Source: an uncultured Prevotella sp. (GTDB taxonomy: Bacteria > Bacteroidota > Bacteroidia > Bacteroidales > Bacteroidaceae). From it: a DNA stretch of 5,653 nt. The first letter of the stretch is position 1. Each line of letters begins with the position of its first letter. The position numbers were made by a program, and so were the translations under genes. A model generated the notes under the pieces. It worked only from the letters and a program-made list of their open reading frames with translations. It had not been told where the DNA came from and did no database searches. The stretch lies in contig CALZNR010000113.1 in NCBI GenBank assembly GCA_945827565.1, positions 1-5,653 of the forward strand, read 5' to 3'. This document shows, piece after piece, positions 1 through 4,864 of this stretch.

Positions 1-110
1 GCGCCGACCGCGACAACGCGCTGCCCCTCGGTCCTACGAGCGACTCCTCTGCCTTGGTGCGCAAATATGCCAACCAAGTACAAATAAAGTTTGGAGAAAA
101 GTTTGTTTAG
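1..110 (+). CDS. C-terminal fragment of an unrecognised protein (5' end outside window)
   Basis: An open frame entering from the left edge (first full codon at 3) gives 35 residues before a TAG stop at 108-110. It begins ADRDNALPLGP and ends KFGEKFV. The composition is protein-like, with mixed charged and hydrophobic residues. It is the only apparent plus-strand gene in the window and converges on the HIT gene 61 bases away. I do not recognise the family from so short a tail. The opposite strand is also open here, so coding direction is inferred from the look of the peptide and from the stop falling just before an intergenic gap. Confidence 0.5.
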   Translation, partial: ADRDNALPLGPTSDSSALVRKYANQVQIKFGEKFV

Positions 111-117
111 GCAGGTG

Positions 118-143
118 CTATCAATTAGCTTTGATGGGATTTT
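118..143 (+). terminator. Weak hairpin plus short T run between convergent genes
   Basis: Bases 118-124 can pair with 131-137 (7 bp including one G-U) around a 6-nt loop, and TTTT follows at 140-143. A second small stem (143-147 with 155-159) lies next to it. The position, in a 61-base gap between convergent genes, suits transcription termination for the left-edge gene, but both stems are weak and A/T-rich. Treat this as a candidate only. Confidence 0.2.
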
Positions 144-171
144 GCTCTATCTTTGAGCAGATTCGATACCT

Positions 172-561
172 TTAAAACTCTCTTCTTATCTTCTCTGCAA
201 TTTCTTCAAATTGCTGTGGGGTGAGGGAGAGTTTTTCCTTTCTGAAGTCCACATCGGCCTCGCTGTTCATAGGGATGAGGTGGATGTGTGCGTGGGGCAC
301 TTCCAGCCCGAGTACCACCTGTGCCACCTTCTTGCATGGGAATGCCTTTTTGATGGCGGCAGCCACGCGCTTGGCAAAGAGCTGGTATTCTGCCAACTCC
401 TCATCCTCCAAATCAAAGAAATAATCTACTTCTCGACGAGGGATGACCAAAGTGTGGCCCTCTGCCAGAGGATTGATGTCGAGAAAGGCGTAGAACTTAT
501 CGTTCTCGGCGCACTTGTAACTGGGTATTTCGCCTGCGGCTATTTTAGAAAAGATGTCCAT
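172..561 (-). CDS. HIT family protein (histidine triad, Hint-like nucleotide hydrolase/transferase)
   Basis: A 129-residue protein with the full histidine-triad fold. The N-terminus has the family pattern IFSKIAAGEIP (3-13), then FLDINPLAEGHTLVIPRR (26-43). The signature triad H90-A-H92-I-H94-L-I follows P89; by analogy with Hint/Fhit, H92 is the nucleophile that forms a nucleotidyl intermediate. Such proteins hydrolyse or transfer nucleoside phosphoramidates or related nucleotide conjugates in the cytoplasm; the true substrate cannot be read from sequence. Length is normal for the Hint branch. The ATG is supported because the family-typical N-terminus begins almost at once. It lies 104 bases downstream of greA on the same strand, an arrangement I recall from other Bacteroidales, so co-transcription is likely. 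No promoter was recognised directly upstream. Confidence 0.93.
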   Translation of the reverse strand: MDIFSKIAAGEIPSYKCAENDKFYAFLDINPLAEGHTLVIPRREVDYFFDLEDEELAEYQLFAKRVAAAIKKAFPCKKVAQVVLGLEVPHAHIHLIPMNSEADVDFRKEKLSLTPQQFEEIAEKIRREF

Positions 562-613
562 AACTGTTGTGTTTTTAAGTGGTGGTGATGTGTAGCACCC
601 GCCTTTATTGATT

Positions 614-640
614 CAGGTGGGCACTGAGCGCACCCACCTG
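614..640. repeat. 8-bp GC-rich inverted repeat in the greA-HIT gap
   Basis: CAGGTGGG (614-621) and CCCACCTG (633-640) are perfect inverted copies around an 11-nt loop. It sits 25 bases after the greA stop. On the minus strand (direction of greA transcription) the stem is followed by an A-rich rather than U-rich stretch, so it is not a canonical terminator in that direction. It could slow polymerase, set an mRNA 3' end after RNA processing, or adjust greA and HIT expression separately. The plus-strand tail is moderately T-rich (641-650), which would suit a terminator for transcripts arriving from the left. Confidence 0.5.
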
Positions 641-665
641 TGTCTGTTCTGTTCTGATGTGCTGA

Positions 666-1133
666 TTACGCCAATGAAATCTTGTCGATGCGCAGTTTGA
701 TGGTGCCTCGGGGGATGGTTATCTCTGCCTCGTCGCCCACCTTCTTGCCCAGCAGTCCCTGTGCGATGGGTGTTTTGATGGATATTTTGCCGGCACGCAG
801 GTCTGCCTCGTTCTCGCTCACGATGGTGTAGGTCATCTTGCTCTTGGTGGTCAGGTTGGTCATCTCCACCTTAGAGAGTATCTGCACACAGTCGTTAGAG
901 AGGCGCGACACATCGATAATCTTGGCATTCTGGATGGCCAGTTTCATCTGGTTTATCTTATCTTCAAGATGTGCCTGTGCCTCTTTGGCGGCATCATATT
1001 CAGAATTTTCACTCAAGTCACCCTTGTCGCGTGCCTCAGCAATAGCGGCCGATGCCTTTGGGCGCTCCACGCTTTCCAAGCGTTGCAGTTCGGCTATCAT
1101 CTTATCGTAGCCTTCTTGTGACATGTAAGCCAT
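666..1133 (-). CDS. greA: Transcription elongation factor GreA
   Basis: A 155-residue protein of normal GreA length with both family domains. Residues about 1-75 form the antiparallel coiled coil that enters the RNA polymerase secondary channel. Its tip motif GDLSENSEYDAAKE (38-51) carries the acidic residues D39 and E42, matching the E. coli pair that positions the catalytic Mg2+ for cleavage of backtracked RNA. The C-terminal FKBP-like domain has the hallmark TPIAQGLLGKKVGDEAEI (121-138). The protein rescues stalled polymerase. The start MAYMSQEGYDK matches my recollection of Bacteroidales GreA; M4 is an unlikely alternative. A promoter about 137 bases upstream (1270-1300) and a terminator-like leader hairpin (1191-1233) suggest regulated expression. 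The HIT gene follows downstream. Confidence 0.97.
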   Translation of the reverse strand: MAYMSQEGYDKMIAELQRLESVERPKASAAIAEARDKGDLSENSEYDAAKEAQAHLEDKINQMKLAIQNAKIIDVSRLSNDCVQILSKVEMTNLTTKSKMTYTIVSENEADLRAGKISIKTPIAQGLLGKKVGDEAEITIPRGTIKLRIDKISLA

Positions 1134-1139
1134 AGTAAG

Positions 1140-1235
1140 TTATTTTAAAATGTTAGTAAATGTCGTGTTTCTCAGGTTTTCTTCGGCATCAAAAAATAAA
1201 GAACCCCGACAGTTGCCTCGTGTCGGAATCCTCAT
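1140..1235 (-). CDS. Possible 31-codon leader ORF upstream of greA (speculative)
   Basis: On the minus strand an ATG at 1235-1233 opens a frame of 31 codons, beginning MRIPTRGNCRG and ending FTNILK, with TAA at 1142-1140, six bases before the greA ATG. The ATG lies about 30 bases after the predicted transcription start, and the first 12 codons cover the terminator-like hairpin, so a translating ribosome would block its folding. I recognise no homology, and a 31-codon open frame can arise by chance in a leader. It is listed because its placement (after the promoter, over the hairpin, abutting greA) is what a leader peptide would need. Confidence 0.2.
   Translation of the reverse strand: MRIPTRGNCRGSLFFDAEENLRNTTFTNILK
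1191..1233 (-). terminator. Terminator-like hairpin with U-rich tail in the greA leader (candidate attenuator)
   Basis: Read on the minus strand, CCGACA (1226-1221) pairs perfectly with TGTCGG (1211-1206) around a 9-nt loop. The stem extends outward through 1231/1201 with mixed Watson-Crick and G-U pairs, to 11-13 bp in all. Immediately after it, 1200-1191 reads TTTATTTTTT, a clear U tract. This is the architecture of an intrinsic terminator. It lies between a good promoter (1270-1300) and the greA start (1133), so it could stop part of greA transcription and release an RNA of roughly 70-80 nt. It could instead end readthrough from the secreted-protein operon upstream. Confidence 0.55.
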
Positions 1236-1269
1236 GCGTTTATGCCTATACCTTATGTCTTGTTGTGGG

Positions 1270-1300
1270 CAAAGGTAAGCAATAATTCCGAATGGGCAAA
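1270..1300 (-). promoter_or_regulatory. Bacteroidota promoter for greA (-33 TTTG, -7 TACCTTTG)
   Basis: On the minus strand TTTG at 1300-1297 is followed after exactly 19 bases by TACCTTTG at 1277-1270. These match the -33 and -7 elements of the primary sigma factor of Bacteroides and relatives (TTTG, N19-20, TAnnTTTG). Transcription would start near 1264 and give a leader of about 130 nt before the greA ATG. The match is complete at both elements, and the region upstream is A/T-rich. Confidence 0.75.
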
Positions 1301-1310
1301 GCCTAAGAGG

Positions 1311-1328
1311 TTTATTTACATTTATTTA
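1311..1328. repeat. Direct repeat TTTATTTA, two copies 10 bases apart
   Basis: TTTATTTA occurs at 1311-1318 and again at 1321-1328. On the minus strand this gives two A-rich blocks in helical phase, 11 bases upstream of the -33 element of the greA promoter. An A/T block at this position can act as an UP-like element or a bend. This reading is inferred from position alone. Confidence 0.4.
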
Positions 1329-1366
1329 AGAAATGATGTTGGGGGAGCTATGGTGTTACGAACAGA

Positions 1367-1413
1367 CTTTTGAACGACAACAGAACGGTGGAGTCACTGT
1401 TGTCGTTCAAAAG
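1367..1413. repeat. Perfect 17-bp inverted repeat after the Omp28-type gene
   Basis: The 17-base arm at 1367-1383 (CTTTTGAACGACAACAG) is exactly complementary in reverse to 1397-1413, with a 13-nt loop between. It begins 21 bases past the stop of the Omp28-type gene. On either strand the 5' arm starts with a T run and the 3' arm ends with an A run, the opposite of an intrinsic terminator, and no U tract follows. A hairpin this stable would block 3' exonucleases and mark the mRNA end. Alternatives are a protein-binding palindrome or an extragenic repeat element present elsewhere in the genome. Confidence 0.75.
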
Positions 1414-1434
1414 GTCATGAGATGAATGTGCAGG

Positions 1435-3216
1435 CTAACGTCTCTTCAGTACATACATGCCCGGTGCAATGCTTGTGGCTGGGTGGGTGGCATCCAGAGT
1501 GTGCACGCACCTGCCGCTCATGTCAAACACCATGAGCTGCTCGCAGTGGTGTGGCAGATGCAGACTGCCTTGGGTGATACATACCGTGCGTGTCTGCGCC
1601 GAGCAGTCATGCCCGCCATTGTCTGCTGTTCCCTTGATGCCGGTAGAGGCATTGGCTATCTCTACTGCCTGGGTGTTCATCACCTGGCAGTCGTTCTTGT
1701 CTTTGGCGTTGTAGTTTGCCACAAATGCCACGGCCTGCATCTTCTGCACGTTCCATTCTTCGGGCACTGTGAAGCTGAGTGATGTGCTGGCTTGCATGGG
1801 TGTGCCCCATACGGGTGTGAGATACTGGCGCAGCAGATGCCTGTGGTAGTAGGTGCCCGCTATTCCTGCCTGCGTCTCTGTGGCCACGCTGTCTTCGGTG
1901 AGCATCACGGTGAGCCTCAGGCTGTCGGGCGTTGCGGTGTTGAGCAGTGCAGAGGTGCCTATGTTCAGTGTCAGCTGTCGGGTGGCATCGTTGTAGGTCT
2001 TGTCGATGTTCAGAGCCACAAAGGCGGGAGTATTCAGTTGGTTGTTGCACTGCGTACTTAGGTTGGTGATGTCTGTCACGGGCACGTTGTCGTTGAATAT
2101 CTCTGGATAGTTCACGGCATCGCAGGTGCGGTCGAACATCACGGCAGGTGCATAGAGGTTAGAGGGTTGGTAGAACCACTCTGTCTTCACACTCTCTGTC
2201 AAGGTAAATGCATCGGTGTAGAAGCCGGCATGATGGCACACCTCTACCACCTCTGCACGGTCTTTCAATGCCCTGTTGATGCTTTGATGCCCTGCGGGAC
2301 AACTGGTGCAGCGCTCTGTAGAGAACACCTCGAGCAGCACCTTGCGGTTGGTCCATTGCTCCACCAGGGTAAGGTTTTGCTGGCGCGATAGGTTGTTGGC
2401 GGCATAGACATCGGCCTGTCCGTTTACTTTTGTCACCTCCATCTTGCAGGGATAGGTGCCCCCTGCTGCCGGTGTGCTGAAGCTGACGGGCACAATGGCG
2501 CTTTTGCGATAGGCAACGGCATTGAAGGTGCATGTTTCTGTGCCCATCTTCTCACTGCCGTTCCACAGGGTCACCTCCATCGAGGTGGCATCTTCTGTGC
2601 CCAGGTTTATCACCTTTAAAGACGGTTGCCAGGTGCTGCTGGTATGGGCGTAGGCGGGCATCACGGCGTGTGTCACCACCAGATTGTGCTTGGGCAGTGC
2701 CTCTCCGCTCACGGTGGCATAGATAGATGCGCTGGGCTTGTCGCTCATCACCTCCCATTTGTCTTCGCCCTTCATCAGCCATTCCTTGCCGCTGAGCAGG
2801 CGGCTGCCATATCTCAGGAAGCGCACGCCTGTGGTGCGATAGCCCATGACGAGAGCTTCGCCTGTGATGCTGAGAGGGGTGTCGAGTGTCACGGTGGTCC
2901 AGCCTGCCGATGCGGGTGTTACCTTTTGTTCCACTATCGGTGTGGTGTCGTTGATATGATGCTTGAAGAACACCACCAGTTCTTTGGCACCGGCGTTGAG
3001 ATCTACCGACACCTGTGTGATGGTGTTGCCCTTGAGCGGTTGCATCAGTGATTCGTCGAGCAGGGTGGCGGCGCCAGTGGTGGCAGAGGTGGTCACCTGC
3101 TTGTATTCTTCTGTTTTGATGGCGCTGAGCGACACGTTTATCTGCTGCTCTTCACCATGTGCTGCCATGCCGGGCAGGCACAGCAGCACTATGGATGCAA
3201 TCAGTGATTTGATCAT
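1435..3216 (-). CDS. Omp28-related secreted protein with thioredoxin-like CxxC domain and T9SS sorting tail
   Basis: A 593-residue protein. Residues 1-22 are a Sec signal peptide (K3, hydrophobic 5-17, AAHG near the cut); C13 lacks a lipobox, so it is probably not a lipoprotein. Residues about 26-170 look like a beta-sandwich, and 180-285 resemble a CARDB/Ig-like domain. Residues 290-520 are the Omp28-type core: KVLLEVFSTERCTSCPAGH (292-310) holds the CxxC pair C303/C306, with HH at 328-329, YAPAVMFDR (355-363) and the later YYHRHLLRQYLTPVWG (456-471). The fold suggests a thioredoxin relative at the cell surface; redox activity is not proven. The C-terminus (561-593: VFDMSGRCV, then APGMYVLKRR) is a type IX sorting tail that stops early. 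It is the second gene of a two-gene operon, starting 17 bases after its neighbour, without a clear Shine-Dalgarno. Confidence 0.85.
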   Translation of the reverse strand: MIKSLIASIVLLCLPGMAAHGEEQQINVSLSAIKTEEYKQVTTSATTGAATLLDESLMQPLKGNTITQVSVDLNAGAKELVVFFKHHINDTTPIVEQKVTPASAGWTTVTLDTPLSITGEALVMGYRTTGVRFLRYGSRLLSGKEWLMKGEDKWEVMSDKPSASIYATVSGEALPKHNLVVTHAVMPAYAHTSSTWQPSLKVINLGTEDATSMEVTLWNGSEKMGTETCTFNAVAYRKSAIVPVSFSTPAAGGTYPCKMEVTKVNGQADVYAANNLSRQQNLTLVEQWTNRKVLLEVFSTERCTSCPAGHQSINRALKDRAEVVEVCHHAGFYTDAFTLTESVKTEWFYQPSNLYAPAVMFDRTCDAVNYPEIFNDNVPVTDITNLSTQCNNQLNTPAFVALNIDKTYNDATRQLTLNIGTSALLNTATPDSLRLTVMLTEDSVATETQAGIAGTYYHRHLLRQYLTPVWGTPMQASTSLSFTVPEEWNVQKMQAVAFVANYNAKDKNDCQVMNTQAVEIANASTGIKGTADNGGHDCSAQTRTVCITQGSLHLPHHCEQLMVFDMSGRCVHTLDATHPATSIAPGMYVLKRR

Positions 3217-3233
3217 GCTGAAAGGGGGAATGA

Positions 3234-4619
3234 TTATCTTGCCACTTTGAATGATTGTGTGCCATGGGCGGTGTTCACCTTCACCACATACACGCCGCTG
3301 GGCATACCAGTGAGGTTGAAGCTCTTGCCCTGACCGCCCTGTGCCACTTGCTTGCCGGCAGCATCGTAGATGGTGGCTCTGCTGTATTCGCCGTTGACAA
3401 ACAGGGCTCCACCTCTGCGGTAGTCTATCTTCACATTGCTGTCCACACGCTCTGCCAGTGAGATGCCATCGGCACCACCCGTCTTCATGGCCACGCAGGG
3501 AGTGTAATATACACCGGCATCGGTGACGTGCATCTCGCCGCCCACTATCACAGAGCCGTCGGCACTGGCATCGAGCGCGGTTTGCAGCTGCGATCCTGAG
3601 TTGTCCAGCATGATGCTGTCATTGATCACAGCCACAGCCATCACATCCACATACACCAGCTTGTTGTCTGTGGTGAATTTGAAGTACTTCACGCTGCCGG
3701 TGGGCAACTGGTAGTAGCCATACATGTTGCCCTGTCTGTCCACGCACTTGATGATGCCACCGTTGAAGTTCTTGGATTCGTCAGCGGTGTCTTCTTCTCC
3801 ACAGTCAAAGATTTGCCACATCTTGCCGTCGCGCAAGAAAGCGGGGTTCTGTCCGCCTGTGCCAGCGGAATTCACTCCCACCACGGTTTTGCCGTCGTCA
3901 GTGATGTCGTACACCACGAAGTACTGCAGGCTCACAGAGTCTGCCACCTCTGTCCATGTGCCGGTGGTCTCGTCGAAGCGCATGCTGTTCTGGTATGCCT
4001 TGTCGAACAGCTTGTCGATGACATACTCATTGCCGCTCTTTTTCCAGATGCAGGGCACGGTGGCTGAGGCCTCAAGGAGTCCCATGAATGATTCCTTGTA
4101 TCCCTTGGTTATGCAGAACTCTCCAGCAATGTATTCGCCATCGGGGGTCACTGCCATGGCTCCGGTAAGAGCATATGGATCTTCGGTGTTGTAATTGGTG
4201 GAGTAGTTTTCGGGCACGGGCAGTGCTTTCCAGTCTTCGTTGAGTGTTCGATAGCCTGGTTTCATCACCGATTTGGTGTCAGCATCTTCTCTTTTCTCAA
4301 AGCCTCCCACTATCAGTCCGTCGTTGGTCACATCGTTGAGATACACGCGGTTAGAGGCATCGTTCATCAAGAACAGTTCTTCATTGTCTTGCGCATCGAA
4401 GAAGAAGGCGCAACCCGAATAGTTTTGATAATCATAGCCCACGGCATAGCGGCCGTTGGATGATACCTTGTTGAAGATTCCGTTGAGGAAGTAGCTTTCG
4501 CCATCGTCTGCCACCCACATTTGATCAGAATAGTCAAAAATGCCGTACTCTTCCTGAGCCGCTGCAGGAGTGAAGGCAGCACACAGAGCCACTGCCATGG
4601 TAAGTAGATTTTTTCTCAT
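3234..4619 (-). CDS. Secreted protein with HAF-like beta-propeller repeats and T9SS sorting tail; function unknown
   Basis: A 461-residue protein. Residues 1-21 form a signal peptide (RKN, hydrophobic 5-19, AAA then Q22), which supports this start. The mature part carries a recurring motif of the form S/T-x-D/N-G-x-x-x-x-G: SSNGRYAVGY (53-62), TNDGLIVGG (98-106), TPDGEYIAGE (158-167), TDDGKTVVGV (240-249) and SADGSVIVGG (352-361), with a degenerate copy at 294-302. This resembles the HAF extracellular repeat, which is expected to build propeller blades. Residues about 395-461 are a full type A sorting domain (ATIYDAAGKQV, MPSGVYVVKV, SFKVAR at the end), so export by the type IX system and cell-surface anchoring or release are likely. 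No catalytic motif is visible. It is the first gene of the operon, with a -7 element 74 bases upstream, and lies 17 bases before the Omp28-type gene. Confidence 0.85.
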   Translation of the reverse strand: MRKNLLTMAVALCAAFTPAAAQEEYGIFDYSDQMWVADDGESYFLNGIFNKVSSNGRYAVGYDYQNYSGCAFFFDAQDNEELFLMNDASNRVYLNDVTNDGLIVGGFEKREDADTKSVMKPGYRTLNEDWKALPVPENYSTNYNTEDPYALTGAMAVTPDGEYIAGEFCITKGYKESFMGLLEASATVPCIWKKSGNEYVIDKLFDKAYQNSMRFDETTGTWTEVADSVSLQYFVVYDITDDGKTVVGVNSAGTGGQNPAFLRDGKMWQIFDCGEEDTADESKNFNGGIIKCVDRQGNMYGYYQLPTGSVKYFKFTTDNKLVYVDVMAVAVINDSIMLDNSGSQLQTALDASADGSVIVGGEMHVTDAGVYYTPCVAMKTGGADGISLAERVDSNVKIDYRRGGALFVNGEYSRATIYDAAGKQVAQGGQGKSFNLTGMPSGVYVVKVNTAHGTQSFKVAR

Positions 4620-4692
4620 AATGAATCATTTTAGTTGATGTCAGCAGGTGGAGTGATGGTCTCTCACCGTGCTTATATTGTTAACTCTGTGG

Positions 4693-4724
4693 CAAAGGTA
4701 CAACTTTATTCTTGATGAGCCTAA
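4693..4724 (-). promoter_or_regulatory. Probable promoter of the secreted-protein operon (-7 TACCTTTG)
   Basis: TACCTTTG on the minus strand at 4700-4693 matches the Bacteroidota -7 consensus TAnnTTTG and is identical to the greA -7 element. Twenty bases upstream, TTAG (4724-4721) matches three of four positions of the -33 TTTG, preceded by an A run (4729-4725). Transcription would begin near 4687, leaving a leader of about 68 nt before the ATG at 4619. The -33 is imperfect, so strength or activator dependence is uncertain. Confidence 0.6.
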
Positions 4725-4736
4725 TTTTTCAGAGAG

Positions 4737-4771
4737 GAGTTGGGAGTGAAGAGTGAAGAATGTGGAGTGGC
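4737..4771. repeat. Imperfect 7-nt tandem repeat (GAGTGAA-like, five units)
   Basis: Five consecutive heptamers start at 4737: GAGTTGG, GAGTGAA, GAGTGAA, GAATGTG and GAGTGGC. The second and third are identical and the others diverge at two to four positions. The run lies between the korB terminator hairpin and the -33 region of the secreted-protein operon, overlapping the terminator tail at its right end. On the minus strand the unit reads TTCACTC. Such CTC/TTCACTC runs are familiar to me from intergenic DNA of Bacteroidales, but their role is unknown. Confidence 0.5.
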
Positions 4772-4818
4772 AAACAAACTGATGGGGCGACACATGGTGT
4801 ATGTGTCGCCCCATCGGT
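4766..4818 (-). terminator. Intrinsic terminator downstream of korB (15-18 bp stem)
   Basis: Bases 4781-4795 (GATGGGGCGACACAT) are the exact reverse complement of 4801-4815 around the 5-nt loop 4796-4800. Three more pairs, one of them G-U, extend the stem to 4778/4818. On the minus strand the stem is followed by AGTTTGTTTGCC (from 4780 down), a moderately U-rich tail. It lies 47-87 bases past the korB stop and just before the next operon's promoter region, so it most likely ends korB transcription. The tail is interrupted by G residues, so readthrough is possible. Confidence 0.75.
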
Positions 4819-4821
4819 AGC

Positions 4822-4848
4822 TGTCGTGGTGCGTATAGTGCCACGACA
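4822..4848 (-). repeat. First of two tandem hairpins after korB
   Basis: TGTCGTGG (4822-4829) pairs perfectly with CCACGACA (4841-4848). Three inner pairs, two of them G-U, can bring the stem to 11 bp with a 5-nt loop (4833-4837). It begins 16 bases after the korB stop and has no U tract of its own. It could act with the larger hairpin as a tandem terminator or protect the korB mRNA 3' end. Confidence 0.6.
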
Positions 4849-4864
4849 ATGGTTTGCCCTGCTG

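Noticed and set aside
211..588. 125-residue plus-strand open frame
   Set aside because: It lies antisense over the HIT gene, which has a clear catalytic motif; the translation is low in complexity of fold signals and resembles no family.
1367..1413. Inverted repeat as a site-specific invertible promoter
   Set aside because: Only 13 bases separate the arms, too few to carry a promoter, and no recombinase gene is in the window.
1607..2050. 147-residue minus-strand open frame rich in H, R and Q
   Set aside because: It is an alternate frame inside the Omp28-type gene; the composition is that of a shifted-frame translation.
2626..3051. 141-residue plus-strand open frame
   Set aside because: It is antisense to the Omp28-type gene, whose signal peptide, CxxC site and sorting tail fix the true frame.
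3724..4194. 156-residue plus-strand open frame
   Set aside because: It is antisense to the HAF-like protein gene; no start context or family resemblance.
4641..4844. 67-residue minus-strand open frame in the korB to secreted-operon gap
   Set aside because: It runs through both hairpins, the heptamer repeat and the promoter, and its translation shows no protein-like pattern.
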